Shown: positions 1-7,900 of the stretch, in pieces | Layout of the letters: each line of letters starts with the position of its first letter | How positions within the stretch are numbered: the first letter of the stretch is position 1 | NCBI GenBank assembly: GCA_046484325.1 | Contig: JAWOJB010000085.1 | Span: 1 to 21,621 of the forward strand | Source: JAWOJB01 sp046484325 | Lineage (GTDB): Bacteria; Actinomycetota; Acidimicrobiia; Spongiisociales; ZC4RG35 | Reading direction: 5' to 3' | DNA: 21,621 nt | The notes under the pieces: generated by a model | What the model was told of the DNA's origin: nothing | Database searches by the model: none | Seen by the model: only the letters and a program-made list of their open reading frames with translations | Translations under genes and position numbers: made by a program

Positions 1-664
1 GTCGCTGCTCGATCGGAACTCGATGCCCGACGACACCAGAAGCTTCCTCGACTACATGGCCGGCTTCGTCGAGCTCATCTCGGGCGATGCCGCCGGAGGT
101 CTGGAGCAGGCCCGGAGTGCCCTCGTCCTCCCCGCCGATCTTCAGGATCCTCAGATGCACGCCATCTACGGCACCCAGCAGGCGGAACTGAGCTTCTTCA
201 CCGGTGACTACGCCCGCGCCTTCGCCGAGGCGATGGCGGTCGAGCACGCATACGGCTATCCCGACCAGCTCGAGATCGGCCTGCTGGCCGCCATCTGGCT
301 CGGAGACCCCGATCGAGTGGCCGAGGTAGGCGCCAAGCTGACCGCCATCGAAGCCCGGGGACGGATGGTCACGCTGCTCGCGAGCTTCATCGACCTGGCC
401 GCGGCGGCCATGGCGGGCCGGGACGACGAAGCCGCCCGGCTCGCCCGCCAGGTCCTCGACCTCGGCGCCCAGGTCCGCGACGAGCAGCGACGAGCGATCA
501 CAGCAGTCACCGTCGCCCGGCTGTTCGGCCTCGACCACCCGATTGGGGCCGAGGCCGCCGCCGTCGCCCATCGCATCTTCACCGAGCACGGCTCGGTCAA
601 CCTGCTGCGGGTGTTCGCCGCCGGGCTGCCCGAGGACGCCGCCGTCGCCGCTTCGGCCGGGTGA
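1..664 (+). CDS. C-terminal fragment of a helical-repeat (TPR-like) protein, probably a large regulator
   Basis: The reading frame is open from base 2 at the left edge, so the N-terminal part is missing; the internal ATG at 23 is probably not the real start. About 220 residues are visible. They are Ala/Leu-rich and built of amphipathic helix pairs with a recurring A-x-x-A/G spacing (for example around GGLEQARSALVL and DDEAARLARQVLDL), which resembles the tetratricopeptide C-terminal half of large actinobacterial ATPase regulators (AfsR/SARP, LuxR or adenylate-cyclase-associated types). No catalytic motif, transmembrane segment or signal peptide is seen. The TGA at 662-664 overlaps the GTG of the aldehyde dehydrogenase (GTGA), so the two are probably co-translated. 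The TPR call is from pattern only; the missing N-terminus would decide the family. Confidence 0.6.
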   Translation, partial: SLLDRNSMPDDTRSFLDYMAGFVELISGDAAGGLEQARSALVLPADLQDPQMHAIYGTQQAELSFFTGDYARAFAEAMAVEHAYGYPDQLEIGLLAAIWLGDPDRVAEVGAKLTAIEARGRMVTLLASFIDLAAAAMAGRDDEAARLARQVLDLGAQVRDEQRRAITAVTVARLFGLDHPIGAEAAAVAHRIFTEHGSVNLLRVFAAGLPEDAAVAASAG

Positions 665-2148
665 GCAGGATGGACGAGCGGCTGATCTCCTACGACCCCC
701 GCACCCTCGAGCCCGTGGGTGAGGTTCCGGTGACGCCGCCCGGGGAGATCCCGGCACTGGTGGCACGGTCCCGGACGGCGTTCGCCTGCTGGAGCGCGCT
801 CGACCAGGCCGAGCGGCGTGTGCACCTGCGGGCGTTCAAGCAGGCGGTGCTCGACCGGGGTGAGGACGTCGCCCGCACGATCGCCTCTGAGACCGGCAAG
901 ACGGCGACCGACGCCTACGCCCTCGAGGTGCTGACCTCGCTCACCGTCATGGATCACTACCTGCGTCATGCCGCCCGCTATCTACGGCGCCGCCGGGGAG
1001 GATCGTGGCCGTTTGTGTCCACCATGGGATGGACCGAGTTCCAGCCGCGAGGGGTGGCGGGGGTCATCTCTCCTTGGAACTACCCATTCTTCCTCTCGAT
1101 GATCCCCGTCTTCACCGCCCTCGCCGCCGGCTGCTCGGTGGTCCTCAAACCCTCCGAGAAGGCGCCGCTCTCCGGCCAGCTGCTGGCGGACGTGGCCACC
1201 GCCGCCGGCCTGCCGGCGGACCTGCTGCTCGTCGCCCACGGTGGTGCCCAGGTGGGCGCTGCCCTCGTCGACCAGGCCGACGTGGTCGCCTTCACCGGCT
1301 CCACCGCCGTGGGGAGAAAGGTGGCCGAGGCCGCCGGGCGACGGTTGATCCCGGCGATCCTCGAGCTGGGCGGCAAGGACCCGATGATCGTGCTCGACGA
1401 CGCCCACGTCGGCCGCGCCGCCCGGGCGGCGGTGTGGAGCGGCATGCTCAACGGCGGCCAGACCTGCGTGTCGACCGAGCGCGTCTACGTGGTCGACGGT
1501 GTGTACGACCGATTCCTCACCGCATTGGAGCGGGAGTTCGAGCACGTGGCCGCCGGCAGCGGCGACCGGCGCGAGATCGGTCCGCTCATCGACCGGGCCC
1601 AGTTCGACCTCGTCGACACCCACGTCGCCGACGCCGTCGCCAAGGGGGCCCGCCTGCTTCGTGGCGGGCGGCGGTCCGGGGCGAATCCTGGCCTCTACTA
1701 CGAGCCCACCCTCCTCACCGAGGTCGACCACACGATGGCGCTCATGCAGGAGGAGACCTTCGGGCCGGTGCTGGCCGTGCTGCGGGTCGCCGACGATCGC
1801 GAGGCCATCGAGATGGCCAACCAGGGCACCTACGGGCTGCACGCCTCGGTGTGGGGCCGCGACCGTCGCAGGGCAGCCGGGGTCGCCTCCCAGCTGCGGT
1901 CAGGGACCGTCGCCATCAACGATGTAGACGTCAACTTCATCATGCCGACCATCCCCTTCGGCGGGGTCGGCGACTCCGGCCTCGGCGTGGTGTTCGGTGC
2001 CGAGGGGATTCGGTCGTTCTGCCATCCGAAGGGGATCACCGCCGCCCGGCTCCCGGTCTCCACCACGGCGTTGCTGGGCGCCCGGTTTCCCCGCCGCCGG
2101 GGGATGGGCTATTGGAAGACGCTGGCGAGGGTCCTGTTCCGCTGGTAG
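661..2148 (+). CDS. NAD(P)-dependent aldehyde dehydrogenase
   Basis: A full-length ALDH superfamily enzyme (495 aa, the usual length) that would oxidise an aldehyde to the acid with NAD(P) in the cytosol. Visible landmarks are the cofactor-site segment GVISPWNYP (residues 134-142, Asn140), the Lys of VLKPSEKAP (Lys163), the Rossmann-loop FTGSTAVG (211-218), the general-base Glu in LELGGKDP (Glu235), the catalytic Cys in NGGQTCVS (Cys269), EETFGPV (364-370) and the C-terminal PFGGVGDSG. The substrate cannot be read from sequence; the closest textbook types are succinate-semialdehyde or aromatic/aliphatic aldehyde dehydrogenases. The GTG start at 661 overlaps the preceding stop by 4 nt; ATG at 670 is an alternative. 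The last ~15 residues (YWKTLARVLFRW) are basic and aromatic and may touch the membrane. A decayed SARP gene abuts the 3' end. Confidence 0.95.
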   Translation: MSRMDERLISYDPRTLEPVGEVPVTPPGEIPALVARSRTAFACWSALDQAERRVHLRAFKQAVLDRGEDVARTIASETGKTATDAYALEVLTSLTVMDHYLRHAARYLRRRRGGSWPFVSTMGWTEFQPRGVAGVISPWNYPFFLSMIPVFTALAAGCSVVLKPSEKAPLSGQLLADVATAAGLPADLLLVAHGGAQVGAALVDQADVVAFTGSTAVGRKVAEAAGRRLIPAILELGGKDPMIVLDDAHVGRAARAAVWSGMLNGGQTCVSTERVYVVDGVYDRFLTALEREFEHVAAGSGDRREIGPLIDRAQFDLVDTHVADAVAKGARLLRGGRRSGANPGLYYEPTLLTEVDHTMALMQEETFGPVLAVLRVADDREAIEMANQGTYGLHASVWGRDRRRAAGVASQLRSGTVAINDVDVNFIMPTIPFGGVGDSGLGVVFGAEGIRSFCHPKGITAARLPVSTTALLGARFPRRRGMGYWKTLARVLFRW

Positions 2149-2159
2149 GCCGGCGGCCC

Positions 2160-2571
2160 GGCTCCACCAGCGCTTCCGCCCGGTTCAGGATCGCCTCCTC
2201 CCTGGCCGCCTCCAGCCGCCGGATCGCCTCCTGGGCGAACTCCTCGTGCTCCAGGTCCTGCAGGGGCCGCCCTCGCCACAGCCCGAGCGCCTCGTTCAGC
2301 AGCTCGAGCGCCTTCTCTGGATGGGCGGAAACCAGCTCCCGGCCTTGGGAGGCCAGGCGTTCGAAGCGGGTCAGGTCCACCTCGACGCCGTCCCCGAGCA
2401 TGTAGGCCGAGCCGACCGTGACGATCACCCGGGGGCGGCGCCGCCCCGGCCGGCTTCGAGCACGTCCCGGAGGTGGGAAACGTGGACCCGGAGCGTCGAC
2501 TCCTCCCGGCCGGTGGCCCGCTCCGGCAGGGCGCGTCGACGAGCGAGTGGCCCGAGCACGGCCACGTCCAC
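2160..2571 (-). pseudogene. Truncated, frameshifted SARP/BTAD-family transcriptional regulator remnant
   Basis: Reading leftwards from GTG at 2571 gives VDVAVLGPLA, the typical N-terminal strand of SARP (AfsR/BTAD) regulators. It runs almost straight into STLRVHVSHLRDVLE, the recognition-helix end of the OmpR-like DNA-binding domain, so most of that domain is deleted. The frame then stops at TGA beside a G5 run (2431-2435). Adding one base there joins it to VIVTVGSAYML and then to a good BTAD segment (VEVDLTRFERLASQG, LWRGRPLQDLEHEEFAQEAI, ending LNRAEALVE). Similarity stops at about 2160, immediately beyond the aldehyde dehydrogenase stop, so the rest of the BTAD domain is gone. What remains is a decayed regulator: internal deletion, frameshift and 3' truncation. 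The family assignment is secure from the motif order; the absence of function is inferred. Confidence 0.8.
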
Positions 2572-2662
2572 GCTGCCCCTCCGGCATCGGGCCCTCACAC
2601 CTACGCATGGTCGATCCGGTGTGGGCCATGGTTCTCCTGTCCCGAGCGAGGGGTATCAGGGG

Positions 2663-2685
2663 CCGGTTAATCCGCGGTTAGCCGG
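2663..2685. other. Short imperfect hairpin upstream of the putative metallopeptidase
   Basis: CCGGTTAA and TTAGCCGG pair over 8 positions (one G-T) around a 7-nt loop, followed by ATTT. It lies in the 146-nt spacer between the SARP remnant and the HExxH protein, about 40 nt before that start. It could be a leader structure or a weak terminator, but there is no proper U-tract. The rest of this spacer shows nothing recognisable. Confidence 0.2.
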
Positions 2686-2726
2686 ATTTCTCCTGGAGTT
2701 GACGGGCGCTCGGAACGGTGCGGGCC

Positions 2727-3440
2727 ATGAAGGCCCCCACCGCCCTCCGCACCCTCCTCGCCATGGTCCTGACACTGGTGCCGGCCGGGGGCGATTCGAT
2801 CCCGGTCGCGGTGTCCTCGCCAACCGGTTCCGAGCCGGTGGTCGCGATGCCGGTGAATCCGCTGGCCCTCTCGCTGCAACCCGTGCTGACCGTTCGCGGC
2901 GGCACGGCCGAGCAGCTCGAGCGCCTGGATCTCGCCATCGAGCGGTTCCGGCGGGCCGGCCTCGAACTCCCAGACCTCGAGATCGTCTTCACCCAAGGGC
3001 CCGACGAGTGTCGCGGTCACATGGGCCTGTTCTCTTCTCGCGCCACCCCATGGCGCGTCACGATCTGCTCGCCGCTCGGGTTCGTCTATGAACACGAGCT
3101 CGCCCACGCCTGGGAGCGCGCCACGATGACCGAGGAAGAGCGAGATGCGTTCGTGGCCCGGTTCGGTTACGCCGGGTGGTCGGCGCCGGACGTTCCAAGG
3201 GAAGAGCGCGGCATCGAGGGCGTGGCCATCGCCATCCAACAGGCTCTGGCGGGGCTGCCGCTGCCACCGGTGCTCCATCCCGCAACGGTGGCTCGGCTGG
3301 AGGCGTTCGAGCTGCTCACCGACCGGCCCGCCCCACGGCTGGCAGAGTGGATCGGAGCCCGCCAAGTCGACTGTCATGAGCGGCCCACCCCGCTCAGCCG
3401 TGTGCTACCGGACCGCACGGGACGGAGCTGTAGCCCTTGA
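2727..3440 (+). CDS. Putative secreted zinc metallopeptidase-like protein (HELAH motif)
   Basis: A 237-aa protein with an N-terminal signal-like segment (MKAPTALRTLLAMVLTLVPAGG: basic start, hydrophobic core, small residues), so probably exported; no lipobox Cys follows. The central FVYEHELAHAWER contains an HExxH zinc-binding motif (HELAH, residues 123-127). A Glu in ERGIEGVAIAI (Glu164, 37 residues on) sits where a gluzincin third ligand could be. Two Cys (95 and 114) flank the strand before the helix and could form a disulfide. I do not recognise the family; similar short HELAHAW proteins are usually annotated as hypothetical. GTG at 2718 in the same frame is an alternative start; neither start has a strong ribosome-binding site. 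It converges with the amidohydrolase gene 33 nt downstream. Proteolytic activity is inference from the motif alone. Confidence 0.75.
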   Translation: MKAPTALRTLLAMVLTLVPAGGDSIPVAVSSPTGSEPVVAMPVNPLALSLQPVLTVRGGTAEQLERLDLAIERFRRAGLELPDLEIVFTQGPDECRGHMGLFSSRATPWRVTICSPLGFVYEHELAHAWERATMTEEERDAFVARFGYAGWSAPDVPREERGIEGVAIAIQQALAGLPLPPVLHPATVARLEAFELLTDRPAPRLAEWIGARQVDCHERPTPLSRVLPDRTGRSCSP

Positions 3441-3473
3441 GCCGGGCGTCCGTCGCCGGCATGGTGCTCCCGC

Positions 3474-4637
3474 TCAGGCCACCTTCCACACCCGCCACAG
3501 TGCCGAGGGGTCGTCGAGCGGGTTGCCGTGGACGAGGAAGAAGTCGGCGGGGCCGCCGGCGGCGAGCCGGCCGGCGGACGGCTCTCTCAGCAACTCGCCG
3601 CCGCGCCAGGTGGCGGCGGCCAGCGCCTGCCAGGGCTCCAGGCCGGCGCCGACCAGGCATTCCACCTCCCACGCCATGTGGTTGGCACGCAGCGAGCCTC
3701 CCCCGAAGTCGGTTCCCGCCGCGATCCGCACGCCGGCGGCCGACGCCAGACGGAGGCTCTCGTAAGCGGTCTCCCGGCGGGCGGCGAGCGCCTTCCTGCC
3801 GTCCTCGCCGGCGAACCGCTCGATCGTCGTGGTGGTGGCGAAGCCCTCCCACGAGGCGAGTACCCCGAGCGTGGGGACGAGGAAGGTGCCCCGCCCGGCC
3901 ATCTCCCGCGCCAGGTCGGCGTCGAGGTGGCTGCCGTGCTCGATGCAGTCCACTCCCCCTTCCACCGCAGCCCGGGCACCGGGGAGCACGGTGGCATGGG
4001 CGGTGACCGTCACTCCCCGGGCCGCGGCGGCAGCCACCGCCCGGGCCACCTCTCCCGCCGTCCACGGCGCCACCTCACGGTCGGGCCCGTCCAGGTAGAG
4101 CTTGATGAGATCGGCGCCGTCGGCGGCCTGCCGCCCCACCGCTGCCACCAGCTCGTCGGCGTCGGCGGCCTCCACGTCGATGGTGGAGGGCAGCACCCCG
4201 GCCCGGGAGATCCAGGTGCCGGCCGCCCGCACATAGGGACGATCTTGCCTGCCACGCCAAGCGTCCCGGACCCGGAGAGCGAGGGCGGTGCCGTCACGAG
4301 GCGGCGAGCCGACGTCCCGGAGCCAGCGGGTACCCGCCCGGTGGGCGAGCTCGCCGTTCTCCTCGGCCACCTGGAGCAACTCCTCGGTGGAGTCGTCGAT
4401 CCGGGTTATCCAGTGGGAGCCGCCGGGCAGGACGGTGTGGCTGTGCGCATCCACCATCCCGGGGACGACCGTGGCGCCCCCGGCGTCGACCACCCGAAGA
4501 TCGGCGGATAGCTCCGGCGCCTCGTCGTCGTGACCCATCCAGGTGATCCGGTCGTCGATCACGACGACCGTCTGGTCGAGGACGGGCGCCGGCCCGGTCG
4601 CATCGGCGACGGCGGCGTGGCGGTAGATGGCGTCCAT
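3474..4637 (-). CDS. Amidohydrolase (imidazolonepropionase / Xaa-Pro dipeptidase-like)
   Basis: A 387-aa metal-dependent hydrolase of the amidohydrolase superfamily. Ligand positions are all visible: VDAHSHT (His65, His67), a Lys in DLIKLYLDG (Lys179, the probable carboxylated bridge), VTVTAHAT (His214), CIEHGSHLD (His234) and the final AAGTDFGGG (Asp310). The N-terminal beta-sandwich ends at VVPGMVDAHSH and the C-terminal strand returns as GRLAAGGPADFFLVHGNPLDD, as expected for a complete enzyme. The order matches the COG1228 group (HutI-like, aryldialkylphosphatase-like and Xaa-Pro/Xaa-Lys dipeptidases); the substrate, a cyclic amide or dipeptide, is not predictable. ATG at 4637 is preferred over the far upstream in-frame start at 4862 because it lies 2 nt after the DinB stop, suggesting translational coupling, and the protein then begins with the normal family N-terminus. 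Confidence 0.9.
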   Translation of the reverse strand: MDAIYRHAAVADATGPAPVLDQTVVVIDDRITWMGHDDEAPELSADLRVVDAGGATVVPGMVDAHSHTVLPGGSHWITRIDDSTEELLQVAEENGELAHRAGTRWLRDVGSPPRDGTALALRVRDAWRGRQDRPYVRAAGTWISRAGVLPSTIDVEAADADELVAAVGRQAADGADLIKLYLDGPDREVAPWTAGEVARAVAAAAARGVTVTAHATVLPGARAAVEGGVDCIEHGSHLDADLAREMAGRGTFLVPTLGVLASWEGFATTTTIERFAGEDGRKALAARRETAYESLRLASAAGVRIAAGTDFGGGSLRANHMAWEVECLVGAGLEPWQALAAATWRGGELLREPSAGRLAAGGPADFFLVHGNPLDDPSALWRVWKVA

Positions 4638-4639
4638 GG

Positions 4640-5155
4640 TCAGACGGCCTCGGGACGGTAGGGCGCCCGATCGTCGATGTTCCCGACGAACTGGGGCAGA
4701 CGGGTGTGGCTGAGCTGTTGACGGATCGCCATGGTCTCGCCGATGTGATACCAGTAGTGGTAGATCAACCGGAGGATCAGGTTGCCGTAGACCCGGGCGG
4801 TCGGCCTTCCCCGGCGTACGACGTGCTCCTGGAGCATCTCCGAGGTGACCGAGTCGAGCCACGGGTCGGCTGCCCGGGTGATGTCCCGCCAGGCCCGACG
4901 GACCCGTTCGAGGTCGGGCTCGCTCGCCGGGGCGCCTACGGCGAACTCGACCGCCAGATCCGGGTACGGCTCCAGGCCCTGGGCGAAGGTGAGCAGGTAG
5001 CGCTGTTCCTGCCAGGCGAGGTGCCCAACGTTCCAGCTGATGCAGTTCATCGGGAGCAGCCGGCGGCGGGCGTCCTCAGCGCCCACTCCCCGAATCGCCG
5101 TCATGAACTCCGAGCGGGTGAATCGGAGCTGGGACACGAGCGGGTGGGGTTCCAC
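4640..5155 (-). CDS. DinB-fold (DinB/YfiT-like) putative metal-dependent protein
   Basis: A 171-aa four-helix-bundle protein of the DinB superfamily. The characteristic three-His metal site is visible: WNVGHLAWQEQ (His45) in helix 2 and IYHYWYHIGE (His133, His137) in helix 4. DinB-fold proteins include thiol transferases (bacillithiol or mycothiol S-transferases) and maleylpyruvate isomerase relatives, but most members have no known reaction. GTG at 5155 is preceded by a good ribosome-binding site (GAGGAG, about 6 nt spacing). It sits between the transporter gene (46 nt upstream) and the amidohydrolase (2 nt downstream), so the three probably form one transcript. A role in handling a small electrophilic or thiol-linked substrate together with the hydrolase is speculation from context. 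Confidence 0.85.
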   Translation of the reverse strand: MEPHPLVSQLRFTRSEFMTAIRGVGAEDARRRLLPMNCISWNVGHLAWQEQRYLLTFAQGLEPYPDLAVEFAVGAPASEPDLERVRRAWRDITRAADPWLDSVTSEMLQEHVVRRGRPTARVYGNLILRLIYHYWYHIGETMAIRQQLSHTRLPQFVGNIDDRAPYRPEAV

Positions 5156-5201
5156 GGGATCTCCTCGGTTGGCCGGCTCGGCAGCGTACGCCGGAGCGCG
5201 G

Positions 5202-6164
5202 TCAGGCGGCGAGGGCTTCGGCGTCCACGCATGCGTCGACCGGCAGGCACTCCGGCAGGCTCGGCGCCGAGGTTCGGGCCGGCCGACGCACGAAGGCGCC
5301 CACGTAGACGCCGGCCAGGATGATGGCGCCTCCCACCCCGAACCAAGCGGAGACCTGCTCGCCGGTGAGCGCCGCCGCCAGCGCCACGGTCACGAGTGGC
5401 ATGAGCAGCGTCACGTACGAAACGGCGGAGGCGGTCCAGCGCTGCAGCGTGAACACGTACAGCCCGAACATGACGATCGACCCGGGCACCACCAGGTAGG
5501 CGACGGCCAGCCAGGTGGCAGGCTGGGCGGGCAACACCCTCGCCTCGCCGGATGCGAACGACAGCACGAGCAGGAGGGCGGTCCCGGTGAGCATGGCCAC
5601 CCCGTTCGTGGCAAACGGATCGCTCTTGGGGATCCACTTGACGATGACCCCGGATTCGGCGATGGCCAGGGCCGCGACCAGCACGAGCAGAAGTGACCTG
5701 AGGGGGACGTCGGCCCCGAGCTGGTCGACGAACACCACGCCGATCCCGACCACCGCGATCAGGGCCCCGACCAGGCCCTGAAGATGGAACCGTTCCTGGC
5801 GGTGGGCGATCGCCAGCCCGAACGTGAAAAGCGGCGTGAGCGCGAAGAGCACCATCACGGTGCCGGCAGGCACGTCACGGATCGCGGAGTAGGCGAACCC
5901 GTAGCTGGCTGCGAAGCCGACGGCACCGTAGAGCGCCGCCCCCCAGAGGCTCCGGCCACGAGGCCACGGGCGCCGGGTGATCGCCACCAGGGCCGCCAGG
6001 AGGATCCCGGCCGCTCCGAACCGGACCGCAGCCCCCCACATCGGCGCCAACTCCTGGACCGTCTGCTTGACGGCGACGGCATTGGCGCCCCCGAGAACCA
6101 CGACGGCGGCGAAGGCTGCGAGCACGGCCCGATCGGGGCGGACGGCAGTGGTGGACTCGGACAC
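5202..6164 (-). CDS. EamA/DMT-superfamily membrane transporter
   Basis: A 320-aa inner-membrane protein with ten predicted hydrophobic helices arranged as two EamA repeats of five. The first repeat begins FAAVVVLGGANAVAVKQ and ends near AVVGIGVVFVDQLG; the second runs from SLLLVLVAALAIAESG to GVGGAIILAGVYVGAFV. Length and layout match drug/metabolite exporters of the DMT superfamily, such as amino-acid or metabolite efflux carriers; the substrate is unknown. The C-terminal tail (about 30 residues) is hydrophilic with two Cys. The GTG start at 6164 follows a TAGGGT box by 9 nt, so the transcript may be nearly leaderless. It is the first gene of a probable transporter-DinB-amidohydrolase operon and is divergent from the damaged alpha/beta-hydrolase. 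The 194-nt divergent spacer (6165-6358) shows no other gene. Confidence 0.92.
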   Translation of the reverse strand: MSESTTAVRPDRAVLAAFAAVVVLGGANAVAVKQTVQELAPMWGAAVRFGAAGILLAALVAITRRPWPRGRSLWGAALYGAVGFAASYGFAYSAIRDVPAGTVMVLFALTPLFTFGLAIAHRQERFHLQGLVGALIAVVGIGVVFVDQLGADVPLRSLLLVLVAALAIAESGVIVKWIPKSDPFATNGVAMLTGTALLLVLSFASGEARVLPAQPATWLAVAYLVVPGSIVMFGLYVFTLQRWTASAVSYVTLLMPLVTVALAAALTGEQVSAWFGVGGAIILAGVYVGAFVRRPARTSAPSLPECLPVDACVDAEALAA

Positions 6165-6173
6165 CGGTTCCCG

Positions 6174-6179
6174 ACCCTA
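6174..6179 (-). promoter_or_regulatory. Candidate -10 box (TAGGGT) for the EamA transporter operon
   Basis: On the minus strand TAGGGT is followed by 9 nt and then the GTG start at 6164. TANNNT close to the start codon is the usual actinobacterial leaderless layout. No convincing -35 is seen. Spacing is slightly longer than in the two better examples in this window. Confidence 0.35.
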
Positions 6180-6358
6180 TCAGCGACCACCCGCGCGTGC
6201 CCGGCGAATCACACCTCCCGGCCGCCCGTGACGGGGCCCTCCAACCCTGGCAGACTCCCCCTGAGGGGCGCTACTGCGGACGGGAGGGTGATGGTCGCCA
6301 CGATCAGGAATCGGGAGCGTGCCCGGAAGAAGACCGACCCGGGAAGACCGAACTCGTG

Positions 6359-7230
6359 ATGACCCGGATCATCGACACCACCCTGCGTCTGCGGGACGGG
6401 CGCAGCCTCGGCTACCTCGACATCGGCGAGGTGGCCGCCCCAGCGGTCATCCTCTTCCACGGCAGTCCCGGGTCGCGCCTGGATGCGTTCTACCTCCCAC
6501 CTGACAGGCTCGCCGCCACCGGGGCCCGGATGCTGGTGCCCGACCGTCCCGGCCTGGGACGATCGGACCCCCGTCCCCGCCGCTCGTTCCGTGAGGGCGT
6601 CGCCGATGCGGCCGAGCTCGCCGACGCCCTCGGCTTCGAGCGGTTCGCGGTGATCGGAGTCTCCGGGGGAGGCCTTTAAGCCGCCGCCTGCGCCGAATGG
6701 CTCCCCGAGCGGTTGACGGCGGCAGCGCTCGTGAGCGGGGTAGGCCCCTTCGACGTTCCCGGGCTCACCGCCGGCATGGGTCCCGCCCGCTACATGTTCC
6801 GGCTCGCCCGCCGGGCGCCCTGGCTCGCCAGGCGCTTCATGGCGCCTATGGGCTCGGCGCTGGAGAACGACCCCGACCGGGCGATGGAACGGGTGATGAC
6901 CTCGCTCGCAACCCCCGACCAGGAGATGATGCGCTCCCGTCCCGAGCTCCGGCAGGCCTTCGTTGCCTCGCTGCGAGAAGCGTATCGACAGGGAGTCGCA
7001 GGCATCGTCGACGACATGGCGCTCCACGCCCGACCCTGGGGGTTCGACATCGCCGGCATCCGGGTACCGGTGCACGTGTGGCACGGCGAGGCCGACAGGA
7101 ACGTCCCCCCGGCCATGGGGCGCTACCTCGCCGCGGCGATCCCCGGGGCCCAGCGCCACTTTTTAGCGGGCGGGGGCACTTCATGTTCCTGGACCACGTG
7201 CCCGAGATCTTCGCCACCCTGCTCGAGTGA
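6359..7230 (+). pseudogene. Alpha/beta-hydrolase gene with in-frame stop and terminal frameshift
   Basis: The intact part starts at ATG 6359 (GTG at 6356 is an alternative) and encodes a typical alpha/beta-hydrolase N-terminus: oxyanion-site FHGSPGS (His34-Gly35), PDRPGLGRSD, and the nucleophile elbow IGVSGGG (Ser102). TAA at 6677-6679 then interrupts the same frame. The frame reopens directly as AAACAEWLPERLTAAALVSG and continues through the probable catalytic Asp in WHGEADRNVP (codon at about 7094). At a G5 run (7172-7176) one missing base pushes the end out of frame; with one extra G the sequence reads GGGHFMFLDHVPEIFATLLE, giving the catalytic His (7177-7179) and a stop at 7228-7230. A repaired protein would be about 290 aa, normal for the family. 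Either this is a young pseudogene or the assembly carries two errors. As written, only a 106-aa product without Asp and His would be made. Confidence 0.85.
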
Positions 7231-7233
7231 GCC

Positions 7234-7740
7234 TCAGGACGGAAGGATCTCGAACACCCGGCCGTCCTGGGAGCCGTAGTCCCAGACGTCGATCTCCGGA
7301 GGCTCGACCCCCAGCGTCGTGAGAGCGGTGCAGATCTGGCTTCGGTGGTCGGTCCCGTGATGCACCACCTGGGCCAGCCGGATCCCCAGCGGGGCGTGCG
7401 ACTCCGACCCGTCGGGACGATGCCGGACCAGGATCGCTTCGGGATCCAGGTCCTCGGCCAGAAGCGTTCTCCATCCCGTGCCGTTGGCCACCATCACGGC
7501 TCGCAGCTCCTCGAGGCCCATCGTCTCCTCGTCGATGAGCGAGAAGCGGCCGCCGCTCGTGACGTGCAGGTAGGAGGAGTCGGCACCCACGAGATGGCGG
7601 GCCGTGTCGAGGACCGACCCGAAGGTGCCCGGGACGGGCGTCTGCAACTGCTCGGGGTCCAGGCCGAGGCAGACGTCGAGCAACCGCAGCGTCGCCCAGA
7701 CGTGGTGGCCGAAGGCGTCCTCCAACATCGATCTGCTCAT
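7234..7740 (-). CDS. DinB-superfamily protein
   Basis: A 168-aa four-helix-bundle protein. The DinB metal-site pattern is present: TARHLVGAD (His49) in the second helix and QVVHHGTDHRSQI (His127/128 and His132) near the C-terminal helix, the latter close to the consensus H-x(3)-H of this family. The reaction is unknown; members include thiol-dependent transferases and uncharacterised stress proteins. ATG at 7740 has no ribosome-binding site but is preceded by TAAGGT six bases upstream, indicating a leaderless mRNA. It is convergent with the damaged hydrolase (3-nt spacing between stops). The 160 nt on its other side (7741-7900, up to the channel gene stop) hold its promoter and nothing else that I recognise. 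Confidence 0.88.
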   Translation of the reverse strand: MSRSMLEDAFGHHVWATLRLLDVCLGLDPEQLQTPVPGTFGSVLDTARHLVGADSSYLHVTSGGRFSLIDEETMGLEELRAVMVANGTGWRTLLAEDLDPEAILVRHRPDGSESHAPLGIRLAQVVHHGTDHRSQICTALTTLGVEPPEIDVWDYGSQDGRVFEILPS

Positions 7741-7746
7741 CCGGTC

Positions 7747-7752
7747 ACCTTA
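7747..7752 (-). promoter_or_regulatory. Candidate leaderless -10 box (TAAGGT) for the DinB gene
   Basis: On the minus strand TAAGGT is followed by GACCGG and then ATG at 7740. A TANNNT hexamer 6 nt before the start codon matches the leaderless-transcript arrangement common in actinobacteria, and the gene lacks a Shine-Dalgarno sequence. Confidence 0.5.
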
Positions 7753-7900
7753 TCCCCGGCTGCCGCCGGCGGTCGTGTGAATCGACCTCGAACCACCGAT
7801 CGGCTATCGCTTGCTCGCGCCGATGATCCTGGCGTGGCCGGGGAAGCGAAATCGGAGAAGCGACCTCGACGCCGGGTGGCTGGGCAACCTGCTCGCCCAT

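Noticed and set aside
1005..2405. 466-codon open frame on the plus strand overlapping the aldehyde dehydrogenase
   Set aside because: It is an alternative frame of a GC-rich gene: its product is mostly Arg, Gly and Pro, and the overlapping frame has all ALDH motifs.
6677..6679. TAA as a recoded or read-through codon in the hydrolase
   Set aside because: TAA is not known to be recoded in actinobacteria, no recoding structure is visible, and the same gene has a second defect, so decay or error is simpler.
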